From Solimonas marina (GTDB taxonomy: Bacteria; Pseudomonadota; Gammaproteobacteria; Nevskiales; Nevskiaceae), in the NCBI RefSeq assembly GCF_012241385.1, contig NZ_JAAVXB010000004.1:124001-188000 (forward strand): a stretch of 64,000 nt of DNA, in the 5' to 3' direction. Position numbers and translations under genes: made by a program. The number at the start of each line of letters is the position of its first letter. Position 1 is the first letter of the stretch. Below, one piece after another: positions 17,943 to 27,647 of this stretch. The notes under the pieces are model-generated. The model had not been told where the DNA came from, did not search any database, and saw only the letters and a program-made list of their open reading frames with translations.

Positions 17943-17959
17943 GTGACGCTTCCGTGACG
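17943..17959 (-). promoter_or_regulatory. Candidate Pho box upstream of the PhoX-like gene
   Basis: On the minus strand, CGTCAC occurs twice with an exact 11-base period (CGTCACGGAAGCGTCAC), the spacing of PhoB half-sites, each sharing GTCA with the TGTCA core. It lies about 105 bases upstream of the start codon. The spacer is not AT-rich as in the consensus, so this is tentative. Confidence 0.3.
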
Positions 17960-18098
17960 TCGTGAGTCGACTGACTCAAGCGAAAATTGAAGGTCAGTTC
18001 TTTGTCAGAAATGGAACGAAATCGGCGAGGTTGCGGTCTGCTCCTGCGGACGCCCGGAACTGGCGCGGCGTCCGGCCCTGTGCTCCAATCCGCGACTT

Positions 18099-19346
18099 AT
18101 GCGTAATCCCTACGAGCTGTTCGCCGGCCTGCGCTATACGCGGGCAAAACGGCGCAATCACTTCATTTCGTTCATCTCGGCCGCGTCGATGCTGGGTATC
18201 GCGATCGGCGTCATGGCGCTGATCACGGTGCTGTCGGTGATGAACGGCTTCGAGCACGACCTGCGCGTGCGTATCCTCGGCATGGCGTCGCACGCGACGA
18301 TTTCCGCGTATCGCGGCGGTCTCGAGGACTGGCAGGGCGTTGCCAAGCTGGCTTCGCAGAACAAGTCGATCGAAGGGTTGGCGCCCTATATCGAAGGCGA
18401 AGGCATGGTCAAAGTCGGCTCGAACCTGGCGGGTACCATGCTGCGTGGCGTGATTCCGGACGAGGAAACCAAGGTTTCCGACATCGACCAGCACATCAAG
18501 GCCGGCAGTTTCGATTCGCTGAAGGCCGGCAGCTTCAACATCGTGCTCGGTAGCGAGCTGGCCGAATCGCTGGGCGTGTCGGTCGGCGACAAGGTCGACC
18601 TGATGGTGCCGCAGGCCTCGGTGACGCCCGCCGGTCTGCTGCCGCGCTTCCGCCGCTTCACCGTCAGCGGCATCTTCCGCATCGGCATGTATGAATTCGA
18701 CCGCGGCCTGGTGCTGATCAACCTGCACGACGCGCAGGCGCTGCTGCGCATGGGCGACACGGTGACCGGCGTGCGCCTCAAGCTCTACGACATGTTCGCC
18801 GCGCCGCGCGTGTCCCGCGAACTCGCCAATCAGCTGCCGGGCATCTACTACGTCGACGACTGGACGCACAGCCACGCGAATTTCTTCCGTGCCGTCGCCA
18901 CCGAAAAGATGGTGATGTTCATCATCCTGTCGCTGATCGTCGGCGTCGCCGCGTTCAACATCGTCTCGACGCTGGTGATGGTGGTGCAGGACAAGCAGGC
19001 CGACATCGCCATCATGCGCACGCTCGGCGCGTCGCCGCGCTCGATCATGATGGTGTTCATGGTGCAGGGTTCGATCATCGGCTTCGTCGGCACGCTGATC
19101 GGCGTGGTCTGTGGCGTGGCGCTGGCGCTGAACATCGAGACGCTGGTGCCGATTCTCGAAAAGCTCACCAACCACCAGTTCCTGGCGCCGGATGTCTATT
19201 ACATCAGCGACCTGCCGTCGCAGCTGAAGTGGACGGACGTGATCCGCATCGGTGGCCTGTCGCTGTCGCTGGGCCTGCTGTCGACGCTGTACCCCGCCTG
19301 GCGCGCGTCGCGCCTGCAGCCGGCGGAGGCGCTGCGCTATGAATAA
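18099..19346 (+). CDS. lolC: Lipoprotein-releasing ABC transporter, permease LolC/LolE family
   Basis: Inner-membrane permease of 415 residues that extracts mature lipoproteins and hands them to LolA. The four-helix FtsX/MacB fold is visible: TM1 in [24 protein letters not shown], a large periplasmic domain (about 50-265), then three helices ([36 protein letters not shown], and [17 protein letters not shown]) ending in the conserved [17 protein letters not shown]. Only one LolC/E-type gene precedes lolD, so it may serve as a LolF-like single permease unless a second copy lies elsewhere. The lolD start lies inside its last codons. Confidence 0.93.
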   Translation: MRNPYELFAGLRYTRAKRRNHFISFISAASMLGIAIGVMALITVLSVMNGFEHDLRVRILGMASHATISAYRGGLEDWQGVAKLASQNKSIEGLAPYIEGEGMVKVGSNLAGTMLRGVIPDEETKVSDIDQHIKAGSFDSLKAGSFNIVLGSELAESLGVSVGDKVDLMVPQASVTPAGLLPRFRRFTVSGIFRIGMYEFDRGLVLINLHDAQALLRMGDTVTGVRLKLYDMFAAPRVSRELANQLPGIYYVDDWTHSHANFFRAVATEKMVMFIILSLIVGVAAFNIVSTLVMVVQDKQADIAIMRTLGASPRSIMMVFMVQGSIIGFVGTLIGVVCGVALALNIETLVPILEKLTNHQFLAPDVYYISDLPSQLKWTDVIRIGGLSLSLGLLSTLYPAWRASRLQPAEALRYE

Positions 19347-20088
19347 TGCCCCGAGCCGCTTGACGGCGAGCGACGATACCGACAGCGTTACGGCCATGGC
19401 CGACACTCCCATCATTCGCGCCGAGGGTCTGGCCAAGACCTTCGACGAGGGCCGCCTGCAGCTCGACGTCCTCAAGGACATCGATTTCAGCGTAAGCCGC
19501 GGCGAACGCGTTGCCATCGTCGGTGCCAGCGGCACCGGCAAATCGACGCTGCTGCACTGCCTGGGTGGCCTCGACGCCGTCAGCGGCGGCGCGGTCTGGG
19601 TCGGCGGCGAGAACATGTCGTCGCTGTCGGATGCCGCACGTGGCCGGCTGCGCAACCGCATGCTCGGCTTCGTTTACCAGTTCCACCATCTACTGCCGGA
19701 GTTCACGGCCGTCGAGAACGTGGCGATGCCGCTGCTGATCCGGCGCATGCCGGCCCGTGAGGCCGAGGCCAAGGCCGCCGAACTGCTGACGCGCGTTGGC
19801 CTGCAGGGCCGCCTGCAGCACAAGCCTGGCGAAATGTCTGGCGGCGAGCGCCAGCGTGCCGCTGTCGCGCGTGCGCTGGTGACGCAGCCGGCCTGCGTGC
19901 TGGCCGACGAGCCGACCGGCAATCTCGACACCAAGACCGCCGAACGCGTGTTCGATCAGATGCTCGACCTCAACCGCGAATTCGGTACCAGCCTGGTCGT
20001 CGTCACGCACGACCTGCATCTGGCGCGCCGCATGGATCGCATATGGACGCTCGAAGGCGGGCGCCTGGTCGAGACCTCCGCGCCCTAG
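19339..20088 (+). CDS. lolD: Lipoprotein-releasing ABC transporter, ATPase LolD
   Basis: Cytosolic ATPase of the Lol transporter, 249 residues. Walker [10 protein letters not shown], the family-specific Q-loop region [22 protein letters not shown], signature [15 protein letters not shown] and Walker [12 protein letters not shown] are all present. The start at 19339 is chosen because GGAGG lies nine bases upstream and it overlaps the lolC stop by eight bases; a second ATG at 19396 begins nearer the conserved region but has no ribosome site. The end overlaps the comEC start by 46 bases. Confidence 0.95.
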   Translation: MNNAPSRLTASDDTDSVTAMADTPIIRAEGLAKTFDEGRLQLDVLKDIDFSVSRGERVAIVGASGTGKSTLLHCLGGLDAVSGGAVWVGGENMSSLSDAARGRLRNRMLGFVYQFHHLLPEFTAVENVAMPLLIRRMPAREAEAKAAELLTRVGLQGRLQHKPGEMSGGERQRAAVARALVTQPACVLADEPTGNLDTKTAERVFDQMLDLNREFGTSLVVVTHDLHLARRMDRIWTLEGGRLVETSAP

Positions 20089-22388
20089 CGGCTGCTTTCA
20101 CGGCCGGCGTGCTGCTGGTGCACGCCGGGCCGTCGCTGGTTCCCTTTCCTGTCTTGTTGCTGATCGTCGCGGTCGCGTTGTGGCCGTGGCGGCTCAGACC
20201 CTTGTTGCTGGCGTTCGCGTTCGGTGTGGTGCTGACCCAGTGGCAGGCGCAGCGTGTGCTCGACCGGCAATGGCCGGAGGCGCGGTACAACCAGGAGCAC
20301 TGGGTGCGCGGTCGCATCGCGTCCTTGCCTGAGCGCAGCGCCTCGTCTTACGGCGACGGCTCGCAGATCTGGCGTTTCACGTTCGCCACACACGATGCTG
20401 CTGCGGCAGCGCTGCCGGCTCGCATGCGCGTGTCGTGGTACGGCAGTGACGCGAAACTGGCCGGCAATCAATGCTGGCGTTTCCTGCTGCGGCTGCGCAG
20501 CCCGCATGGCTCGCTCAACCCCGGTGGCTTCGACTACGAAGCTTGGCTGTTCCGCCAGGGCCTCGGCGCGACCGCGACCGTGCGCGACGCCGAGCCCTGC
20601 GGTCGTGCCGGCGGTCATCCGATTCTCGATCTGCGGCAACGCTGGACGACGCGGGTCGACACCGCGCTCGGCACGCGGCCCGGCGCGGCATTGCTGAAGG
20701 CCTTGACGGTGGGGGCCACTGCCGATTTGCGCGATGCGGACTGGAATGCGTTCCGCCGCACCGGTACGACGCACCTGATTGCCATTTCCGGCTTCAATCT
20801 GGCGCTGGTCGCCGGCGTCGCGTTCTTCGTGCTGCGCTGGGCGTGGTCGTGCCTGCCGCGCGCCTGTCTCTGGATCCCGGCGCAGCGCGTGGCGCTGATC
20901 GGTGCCGCCGGCTTTGCGCTGTTCTATGCGCTGCTCGCCGGCTTCGAGCCGCCGGTCGCGCGCGCCGCGTTCATGTTGCTGGCGCTGCTGGTTGCGGCGC
21001 TGGCGCACCGGCTGTCGCAGGCGGGGCATGCACTGGCATTCGCGTGGCTGGCGATACTGATCGTCGATCCGTTCGCGGTGATGGCGCCAGGCCTGTGGTT
21101 GTCGTTCGGGGCGGTGTTGTCGATCTACTACATCGCTGCCGGTCGTTACCGGCCCGACCCGGCGTGGCGTGCAGCGTTGCGCATGCAGTTGTTTCTGAGC
21201 CTGGTGCTGGCACCGCTGACGCTGTACTACTTCCACGGCCTGGCCTGGGGCGCACCGTTCATCAATCTGCTCGCCGTGCCGCTGTTCGCCGTTCTGACGC
21301 CCGCAGCGCTGCTGGTCATGGTTGCGGCCAGTCTGTCGGCGGCTGTCGCGCATTGGGTGTTGGTGCCGAGCGCCGTCGTCCTCGAGTGGCTGTTGCAAGC
21401 CCTGCAGTGGCTGGCCGTGCACTGGCCGCACGCCTGGGTGCCGGCGGCACCGCCACTGGCGGCGCTGGTCTTGGCGATGGTCGGCGCCGTGTTGCTGTTC
21501 GCGCCGGCGGGCTTGCCGTTGCGAGCGACCGGGGTGCTGTGCCTGATGCCGCTGTGCTTTCCGCCGCGGCCATCAGCGCGCGGCGGCCTGGAGATCAGTG
21601 CGCTTGACGTGGGGCAGGGCCTGTCGGTGCTGGTGCAGACGCCGCATCACCGCTTGCTCTATGACGCCGGGCCGGCATTCGGCAGCGGCTTCGACGCCGG
21701 TGAATCGGTGGTCGCGCCCTTTGCGCTGAATCGCGGCGTGCGCGCCCTCGATATGCTGGTGCTGTCGCATGGTGACAACGATCACGCCGGTGGCGTGCCG
21801 GCCGTGCGGCGACTGCTGCAGGTCGACGACGAAATCGGCACGTCGCGAGGCCAGCCGTGTGCGGATGGCCGGCACTGGCAATGGGATGGCGTCAAGTTCA
21901 CGATCTGGCAGCCCGATCCCGGCAGCCTTCAGGACAATGATGCGTCGTGCATCCTCAAGATCGACGGGCCGTTTTCGGTGCTGTTGCCGGGCGACATCGA
22001 GCAGACTGCCGAGTCCGACTTGCTGGCGCAGCATCCGGGTGCGCTGCATGCCGACGTGCTGCTGGCACCACACCACGGCAGCAACACCTCGTCGACGCCC
22101 GCCTTCGTCGAGGCTGTGGCGCCACAGCTGGTGATTTTTCCGGCGGGTTGGCACAACCGCTTCGGTCACCCGCGACCGCCGGTCGTGCGTCGCTACCGTG
22201 ATTGTGACGTGCGCATGGTGATGACCGGCGAATCGGGCGCGGTCAGCGTCTGGCGGCGCGATGGCGGCGCGCTGGCCGTAGAGGCCTGGCGCGATATCGG
22301 CCGCCACTTCTGGAACGCGGCGCCGGAGCCCCGCGCATATTGGCGCCGGGCCGCCGCCTCGCTGCCGCACGAAGCTTGTGGCGGCTGA
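20043..22388 (+). CDS. comEC: DNA internalization / competence protein ComEC
   Basis: Polytopic inner-membrane protein of 781 residues forming the channel for single-stranded DNA during natural transformation. Seen: an N-terminal hydrophobic block, a DUF4131/OB-like soluble region ([11 protein letters not shown]... to about 190), the ComEC/Rec2 membrane core ([18 protein letters not shown] is diagnostic) and a C-terminal metallo-beta-lactamase domain with [24 protein letters not shown] and [12 protein letters not shown]. The MBL metal motif has the ComEC form HxDxDH. The ATG at 20043 overlaps lolD; a later start is possible as homologous sequence begins around residue 11. Confidence 0.95.
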   Translation: MDARRRAPGRDLRALAAAFTAGVLLVHAGPSLVPFPVLLLIVAVALWPWRLRPLLLAFAFGVVLTQWQAQRVLDRQWPEARYNQEHWVRGRIASLPERSASSYGDGSQIWRFTFATHDAAAAALPARMRVSWYGSDAKLAGNQCWRFLLRLRSPHGSLNPGGFDYEAWLFRQGLGATATVRDAEPCGRAGGHPILDLRQRWTTRVDTALGTRPGAALLKALTVGATADLRDADWNAFRRTGTTHLIAISGFNLALVAGVAFFVLRWAWSCLPRACLWIPAQRVALIGAAGFALFYALLAGFEPPVARAAFMLLALLVAALAHRLSQAGHALAFAWLAILIVDPFAVMAPGLWLSFGAVLSIYYIAAGRYRPDPAWRAALRMQLFLSLVLAPLTLYYFHGLAWGAPFINLLAVPLFAVLTPAALLVMVAASLSAAVAHWVLVPSAVVLEWLLQALQWLAVHWPHAWVPAAPPLAALVLAMVGAVLLFAPAGLPLRATGVLCLMPLCFPPRPSARGGLEISALDVGQGLSVLVQTPHHRLLYDAGPAFGSGFDAGESVVAPFALNRGVRALDMLVLSHGDNDHAGGVPAVRRLLQVDDEIGTSRGQPCADGRHWQWDGVKFTIWQPDPGSLQDNDASCILKIDGPFSVLLPGDIEQTAESDLLAQHPGALHADVLLAPHHGSNTSSTPAFVEAVAPQLVIFPAGWHNRFGHPRPPVVRRYRDCDVRMVMTGESGAVSVWRRDGGALAVEAWRDIGRHFWNAAPEPRAYWRRAAASLPHEACGG

Positions 22389-22415
22389 CGCGCGGCAACT
22401 GCTACGGCAATGAAA

Positions 22416-22440
22416 AAGCCCGGGCGTTCGGCCCGGGCTT
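22416..22440. terminator. Bidirectional terminator between comEC and hisI
   Basis: Perfect 10-bp stem (AAGCCCGGGC / GCCCGGGCTT) with a 5-base loop. On the minus strand it ends in a run of five T, terminating hisI; on the plus strand it can serve comEC, though the T-run there is weaker. Confidence 0.85.
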
Positions 22441-22469
22441 GATTTGTTGCGCCTGATGTCGCGCGCGGC

Positions 22470-22946
22470 TCAGAGCTTGGTCGGATTGGGCGCGTCGCCG
22501 TAGACGGCCTTCGGATCGAAGGTCTTCTCGGCCTCCTCGAAGTGCAGTTCGCGGACGTCTTCGCCGTCGCCGGTCGGCACCGAGCGATAGAAGCACGAGC
22601 GGTAACCGACATGGCAGCTGGCATCGCCGATCACGTCGACCTTGAGCCACACCGCGTCCTGGTCGTCGTCGATGCGCAGTTCGACAATCTTCTGCACCAG
22701 GCCCGAGGTCGCGCCCTTGTGCCACATGACCTGACGCGAGCGCGAGTAGTAATGTGCTTCGCCGGTCAGAATCGTCTGCTTCAAGGCCTCGGCATTCATG
22801 TAGCCGAGCATCAGCACTTCACCGTTATGCGCGGCGGTGGTGACGCAGGGCAGCAGACCGTGCTCGTCGAACTTCGGCGCGAGTTCGCGACCTTCCTCGA
22901 CTTGCTCGATGGTGACACGCGGGAAGAAGTGGATGTCTTTGGCCAT
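22470..22946 (-). CDS. hisI: Phosphoribosyl-AMP cyclohydrolase
   Basis: Third step of histidine synthesis: opens the purine ring of phosphoribosyl-AMP. 158 residues, cytosolic, Zn- and Mg-dependent. Core motifs: MLGYMNAEALKQTILTGEAHYYSRSR, WHKGATSG, the Mg-binding DDDQDAVWLK, and metal Cys residues in ASCHVGYRSCFYR. It lacks the HisE domain fused to HisI in many enteric bacteria and carries a C-terminal extension of about 25 residues (FDPKAVYGDAPNPTKL). It stands alone between two terminators, away from any his operon. The ATG at 22946 is chosen as the first residue of the conserved protein. Confidence 0.92.
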   Translation of the reverse strand: MAKDIHFFPRVTIEQVEEGRELAPKFDEHGLLPCVTTAAHNGEVLMLGYMNAEALKQTILTGEAHYYSRSRQVMWHKGATSGLVQKIVELRIDDDQDAVWLKVDVIGDASCHVGYRSCFYRSVPTGDGEDVRELHFEEAEKTFDPKAVYGDAPNPTKL

Positions 22947-22983
22947 GGCTGACGACGGATTCCTGCTGTAAAACGCGGCGCCA

Positions 22984-23015
22984 AACAAAAGGCCGCCCGA
23001 AAAAGGGCGGCCTTT
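22984..23015 (-). terminator. Rho-independent terminator of the Gly/Tyr/His-rich lipoprotein gene
   Basis: An 11-bp perfect stem (22988-22998 with 23005-23015) and a 6-base loop; on the minus strand it is followed by TTTTGTTTGG. It separates the upstream lipoprotein gene from hisI. Confidence 0.9.
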
Positions 23016-23057
23016 ATATCACAGCGCACCGTCAGGCGGTGCGACGCCGCACGACGC

Positions 23058-23675
23058 CTATGGGCGCGCCGCGCGCTTGTTGTCGCTGTGATTCGGCGCG
23101 CGCATCTGCGGGGCCGGCGCGCGTTCAGCCTGCACCGAGCCGCGGAAGCTGTTGCCGCCGCCATTGCTGGGGCGTGCCGGGCTGACCGGGCCACCCATGA
23201 TGGGCCGCTGGCGGTGATTGTCCGGCGGCGCCGACGGGCCGCTGCCGCCGCGATAGCCGCCACCCGGCGAGCCGCCGTAGTGGCCGCCGCCATCATGCCC
23301 GTCATGGTCGTCGTGTCCGCCGTGATGGCCGCCGTCGTGATCGTCCTGGCGATACCGGTAGCTGTCACGATAGTTGTTGCTGTAGTGATTGCTGCGATAG
23401 ACGATCGTGGCATTCGGGCCGTAGTAATAATCCGGTCCGTAATAGCCGTAATAGCCATAGTTGCCGTAGTAGTACGGCGAACTGTAGCCATAGTAGCCGC
23501 CGTCATAAGGCTGATATGGCCCTGGTGCCGGAGCCGCCGCCGCGCCACCGACGACGTAACCGTAGTCGACGCCCGGGCGAGCTGGCGGATCGACTATGCA
23601 GCCCGCGAGTCCGGTAGTGGCGATGGCCAATACTCCCAGCGTCGCGAGCCGAAATTTATATCTTTGGGTGCTCAT
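23058..23675 (-). CDS. Gly/Tyr/His-rich lipoprotein, function unknown
   Basis: A 205-residue predicted lipoprotein: signal sequence with lipobox LAGC (Cys26). The mature part is low-complexity: a Tyr/Gly block with repeated YYGYYG (about 60-88), a His/Asp/Gly block (HDGGHHGGHDDHDGHDGGGH, about 113-133), then a Gly/Pro/Ser tail and a basic C-terminus. The His/Asp cluster could bind metal, which is inference only. Such proteins are usually poorly conserved surface or periplasmic lipoproteins. It has its own strong terminator and is transcribed ahead of hisI. Confidence 0.7.
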   Translation of the reverse strand: MSTQRYKFRLATLGVLAIATTGLAGCIVDPPARPGVDYGYVVGGAAAAPAPGPYQPYDGGYYGYSSPYYYGNYGYYGYYGPDYYYGPNATIVYRSNHYSNNYRDSYRYRQDDHDGGHHGGHDDHDGHDGGGHYGGSPGGGYRGGSGPSAPPDNHRQRPIMGGPVSPARPSNGGGNSFRGSVQAERAPAPQMRAPNHSDNKRAARP

Positions 23676-23728
23676 GGCCCAACTCTAGCGGGCCGCGCTG
23701 AACTCGATGTGAACGGGGTGACGAACGG

Positions 23729-24607
23729 TCAGCACTGGCCTGCGGCGAGCGCGCCCTTCATCACGCCCTCGTAGGCGCGGACCGTGATGCTGTGCCCATG
23801 CTTTTGGGAAGTCATTAATTTATTCAAAAGCTTGCTGGCGATCTGCTCGACCGTGCTGTCAGTTTCGAGCAGATCGACGCGGCCGCGGGGCAGCGTCAGT
23901 GCATAGGCGCCTTCGGCGGCCGTATAGGCGAAATGGATGCGCTCGCCGTCATCGCTGACGATGTCTTCGCAGGTGCCGAGATAGATGTCGCGCCACTGCC
24001 GTGCGATATCGGCTTCGAGGGTCGCGTCGCGCTGCCCGTCGATCCGCACTTCGATCCGCGAGCGATGCCCGTGCGCGATGCGCTGACACAGACCGTCGTG
24101 TTTCTTCAGCCCATGGACGTAATGGTAGAGGGCGCCGTCGATCTGTTCGTGGCGCAGGCTCAGGCCGAGGCGCCGAACCGTGGCCGGCAACACCGCTTGC
24201 AGGCGCGGCCGCAGGTAGGCGGTCAGCGTGTCCGCGGTCACCACGTCGGTATCGAGCACGCTGACCGCGGCATCCGGAGAGTGGTGTTCGATGTCGCCGT
24301 GGGCGCTGGTGAAGCGCAGCATCGTCCGCCCGGCCTCACGGGCAATCGTCAGCGCCGCCGAGCGGCCCGGCACCAGCAGGCTATGGTCGACGCTGCTGTC
24401 GATCGCGCGCTTCAGGCGCTTTTTGACCTCGCCGAAGTCGAGCACCATCGACTGTCCGTCGAGATCACCCTCGAGTTCGATATCGACGATCCAGCTTTCG
24501 CCGACCAAGCCGCGCGTGGCGTCGAGGTAGGCGCAGTCGATGACGGTGAGCTGTTCGACGAAAAGGCAGGACACGGGCAGGGCAAGGATGAGGCGGGAAG
24601 AATGCAT
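23729..24607 (-). CDS. Double-domain 6-pyruvoyl-tetrahydropterin synthase (QueD-like) family protein
   Basis: A 292-residue protein of the PTPS/6-carboxytetrahydropterin synthase fold in two copies. The second half holds the metal and catalytic pattern: H165 in YHYVHGL, C174 in DGLCQRI and the HGH pair H179/H181, plus TVEQIA and RAYEGVMKGA near the C-terminus. In the first half the equivalent of HGH is GES (LVGESWIVDIEL), although VLDFGEVKK and DHSLL remain, so that half looks structural. Homologues of this long form occur in Pseudomonas and relatives; it is distinct from the short QueD of queuosine synthesis and its substrate is not established. It is divergent from gltX, with 57 bases between start codons. 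Confidence 0.78.
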   Translation of the reverse strand: MHSSRLILALPVSCLFVEQLTVIDCAYLDATRGLVGESWIVDIELEGDLDGQSMVLDFGEVKKRLKRAIDSSVDHSLLVPGRSAALTIAREAGRTMLRFTSAHGDIEHHSPDAAVSVLDTDVVTADTLTAYLRPRLQAVLPATVRRLGLSLRHEQIDGALYHYVHGLKKHDGLCQRIAHGHRSRIEVRIDGQRDATLEADIARQWRDIYLGTCEDIVSDDGERIHFAYTAAEGAYALTLPRGRVDLLETDSTVEQIASKLLNKLMTSQKHGHSITVRAYEGVMKGALAAGQC

Positions 24608-24664
24608 AGTTTAGAATGCGCGGCTTTCCGGCGCCTCCCGCCTCACTGCGATTTTTTGAAAAAC

Positions 24665-26080
24665 ATGTCCGTCGTTACCCGCTTTGCGCCGAGCCCGACC
24701 GGCTTTCTCCATATCGGTGGCGCGCGCACCGCGCTGTTCTCGTACCTCTACGCCAAGCGCTTCGGCGGCAAGTTCCTGCTGCGCATCGAGGACACGGACC
24801 GTGAGCGCTCGACGCAGGAAGCGGTCGACGCGATCTTCGAAGGCATGGCCTGGCTGGGCCTGAAGTCCGATTTCGACGAGGTCTATCAGACCCAGCGCTT
24901 CGATCGCTACAAGGAAGTGGTCGAGCAGATGATGGCCGCCGGTCATGCGTACTACTGCTACGCGTCGAAGGAAGAACTCGATGCGATGCGTACCGAGCAG
25001 ATGGCGCGCAAGGAAAAGCCGCGCTATGACGGACGCTGGCGTCCGGAGACCGGAAAGACCTTGCCGCCGCCGCCGGCCGGCGTTCAGCCGGTGGTGCGCT
25101 TCAAGAACCCGCTCGAGGGGCAGGTCGTGCTCAAGGACCTGATCAAGGGCGAGATCGTCTTCGACAACAAGGAACTCGACGACCTGATCATCGCCCGTGG
25201 CGACGGCACGCCGACCTACAACTTCTGTGTGGTCGTCGACGACTGGGACATGGGCATCACGCACGTCATTCGCGGTGACGACCACGTCAACAACACGCCG
25301 CGGCAGATCAACATCCTCAAGGCACTGGGCGCGCAGGTGCCGCAGTACGCGCATGTGTCGATGATCCTCGGCGCCGACGGCGCCAAGCTGTCGAAGCGCC
25401 ACGGCGCGCTCGGCGTCACCGAATACCGTGCGATGGGCTTTCTGCCGGAGGCCTTGTTGAACTACCTGGTACGTCTCGGCTGGAGTCACGGCGATCAGGA
25501 GCTGTTCACGCGCGAGGAAATGATCGAGAAGTTCGACTTCGACCACGTCTCGGCCAGCCCGGCGCGCTTCGACATGGAGAAGGCGTACTGGGTCAATCAC
25601 CAGTACCTGAAGAGCGCCGATCCGGCGGTCGTGGTGCCGGAGTTCGACTGGCATCTGCGCCGCATCGGCGTCGATCCGGCCGCCGGGCCGGATCTGGCGG
25701 CGGTGATCGAGCAGCAGCGCGAGCGCTGCCGGACGCTGGTCGAGATGGCCGAGAAGTCCAGGTTCCTCTATGCGGAACTCGACGCTTACAACGAAAAGGA
25801 CGCCGCCAAGCATCTGACGGCTGACGGGGCGACGGTGCTCGACGAACTGGCCGCGCAACTCGAAGCGCTGCCGGCGTGGACGGCCGCGGCGCTGCACGAG
25901 GCCGTCAACGGCTTCGCCGCCGGCAAGGGCCTGGGACTCGGCAAGGTCGCGCAGCCGATTCGCGTGGCCGTGGTCGGCATGGCGATCTCGCCGCCGATCG
26001 ACCAGACGCTGTTTTTGCTCGGCCGCGAACGCACGCTGGCGCGCTTGCGCGCGGCCGTGGCGCACGTCCGCGGCGCCTGA
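24665..26080 (+). CDS. gltX: Glutamyl-tRNA synthetase
   Basis: Class I synthetase charging tRNA-Glu, 471 residues, close to the usual 465-500. The HIGH motif is FAPSPTGFLHIGG (about 7-19) and the KMSKS motif is AKLSKRHG. The tRNA-acceptor region (RGDDHVNNTPRQ) and the C-terminal anticodon-binding helical domain are visible. The ATG at 24665 begins the conserved MSVVTRFAPSPTG; the open frame continues far upstream but that part is a shadow of the opposite-strand gene. A TAGAAT element at 24612-24617 could be its -10. Confidence 0.97.
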   Translation: MSVVTRFAPSPTGFLHIGGARTALFSYLYAKRFGGKFLLRIEDTDRERSTQEAVDAIFEGMAWLGLKSDFDEVYQTQRFDRYKEVVEQMMAAGHAYYCYASKEELDAMRTEQMARKEKPRYDGRWRPETGKTLPPPPAGVQPVVRFKNPLEGQVVLKDLIKGEIVFDNKELDDLIIARGDGTPTYNFCVVVDDWDMGITHVIRGDDHVNNTPRQINILKALGAQVPQYAHVSMILGADGAKLSKRHGALGVTEYRAMGFLPEALLNYLVRLGWSHGDQELFTREEMIEKFDFDHVSASPARFDMEKAYWVNHQYLKSADPAVVVPEFDWHLRRIGVDPAAGPDLAAVIEQQRERCRTLVEMAEKSRFLYAELDAYNEKDAAKHLTADGATVLDELAAQLEALPAWTAAALHEAVNGFAAGKGLGLGKVAQPIRVAVVGMAISPPIDQTLFLLGRERTLARLRAAVAHVRGA

Positions 26081-26184
26081 ATGGTGGACGCCGTGACGTC
26101 GGCCGGTGACGGTCGTCGACGCGGCGCGAGCCCGGTGTCGCGCGTCACCGCCCGCGCCATGCCGATTTCCACAAGGAGCAGGCG

Positions 26185-27474
26185 GTGCGGGGTTCGATGA
26201 TGGAACAGATCGCGGCGCTGCTGGAGCAGCCCTACATGCGGAGCGCGCTCGGCGCGGCGCTGCTGGTGTTGTGCGCCTGGTTGGCTGATCACGCCGCCAA
26301 GCGACTGTTGCTCAAGGGCATGCGCCTGCTGACGCGGCGCACCGTGTGGCGCTGGGACGACGCATTCTACGAACACGGCGTGTTCAAGCGCCTGGCGCAG
26401 ATGGCGCCGACGCTGATCATCCAGTTCGGCATTCGTCTGGTGCCGGGCGTGCCCGACAAAGTCGAGCTGATCGTTCGCAATATCGCGTTGGCCGGCACGG
26501 TGCTCGCCGCGGTGCTGACGATCAGTGCCGTGCTCAATGCGCTCGACGCCTTGTATCAGGCCACTGAGCAAGGCCGCACGCGCTCGATCAAGGGCTATGT
26601 CCAGCTGGCCAAGATCGTGCTGTTCGTGGTCGGCGCGATTGTCGTCATTGCCTTGTTGATCGACCGCTCGCCGCTGTTGCTGCTGTCCGGACTCGGTGCG
26701 ATTTCGGCGGTGCTGCTGCTGGTGTTCAAGGACACCATCCTCAGCCTGGTCGCCAGCATCCAGATCGCGTCGAACGACATGCTGCGCGTCGGCGACTGGA
26801 TCACCATGCCGCAGTTCAATGCCGACGGCGACGTCATCGACATCGCCCTGCATACGGTCAAGGTCCAGAACTGGGACAAGACCGTCACCACCATTCCGAC
26901 CTGGCGGCTGATCTCCGATTCGTACAAAAACTGGCGCGGCATGCAGGACATCGGCGCGCGGCGCATCAAGCGGGCGCTGGTGATCGACGCCAGCAGCGTG
27001 CGCTTCCTCGACGATGCCGAGCAGCACGACCTGCACCGTTTCAATCTGCTGCGCGACTATCTGCAGAGCAAGCGCGAGGAACTGGCGCGCTGGAACCGCG
27101 AGCTGGGTGAGCACGGCAAGGTCCCGGTCAATCAGCGCCGACTGACCAATCTCGGCGTGTTCCGCGCCTATGCGCAGGCTTACCTGCAGGCGCATCCGGA
27201 AATCGAGCATCGACAGACCTGCATGGTGCGCCAGCTCGACCCGACGTCGACCGGCATTCCGATGGAGATCTACTGCTTCACGGCGACCACGGTCTGGCTC
27301 GAGTACGAACGCATTCAGAGCGACATCTTCGACCATCTGCTGGCGATCCTGCCGGAGTTCGGCATGGCGGCCTACCAGCAGCCGTCCGGTGTCGACGTGC
27401 GCCATGCCCTGGCCCCTGCCGGCGCGGGCGTGTCGGAGCGCACAGCGCCGGTGCAGGCTGATAAAATCGCTTGA
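26185..27474 (+). CDS. Mechanosensitive ion channel, MscS family (YbdG-like)
   Basis: Inner-membrane osmotic-relief channel of 429 residues, close in length to the small-conductance MscM/YbdG type (about 415). Several helices lie in the first 190 residues; the pore-lining helix and beta domain are visible in LLLLSGLGAISAVLLLVFKD, NDMLRVGDWITMPQFNADGDV and VQNWDKTVTTIPTWRLISDSYKN. The insertion after residue 270 (NLLRDYLQSKREELARWNRELG) is typical of YbdG homologues. The GTG at 26185 has AAGGAG six bases upstream; Met codons at 26197 and 26200 would be too far from it. Confidence 0.9.
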   Translation: MRGSMMEQIAALLEQPYMRSALGAALLVLCAWLADHAAKRLLLKGMRLLTRRTVWRWDDAFYEHGVFKRLAQMAPTLIIQFGIRLVPGVPDKVELIVRNIALAGTVLAAVLTISAVLNALDALYQATEQGRTRSIKGYVQLAKIVLFVVGAIVVIALLIDRSPLLLLSGLGAISAVLLLVFKDTILSLVASIQIASNDMLRVGDWITMPQFNADGDVIDIALHTVKVQNWDKTVTTIPTWRLISDSYKNWRGMQDIGARRIKRALVIDASSVRFLDDAEQHDLHRFNLLRDYLQSKREELARWNRELGEHGKVPVNQRRLTNLGVFRAYAQAYLQAHPEIEHRQTCMVRQLDPTSTGIPMEIYCFTATTVWLEYERIQSDIFDHLLAILPEFGMAAYQQPSGVDVRHALAPAGAGVSERTAPVQADKIA

Positions 27475-27647
27475 TGTACGCCTTCGCATCGCCACCGCAG
27501 CGGCCGCGACCTGAGCGAACGTTCGAGCGGCTGACGGCCGCTTTCATGTTCGATTGAGTTCCGCCGAGCGGCGCCCGTTCCGGGGCGTCGGCGGTGTGGT
27601 CGCGCCATCCTGGCGCCTGCTACGGCAATCCGTTTTCCAGAAAATCT
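27475..27647 (+). other. Leader region of thrS, no gene recognised
   Basis: About 170 bases without a recognisable coding region. Small GC-rich inverted repeats are present (for example GCGCCA-TCC-TGGCGC about 35 bases before the thrS start), but no tRNA-like thrS operator or attenuator can be claimed. Confidence 0.4.
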
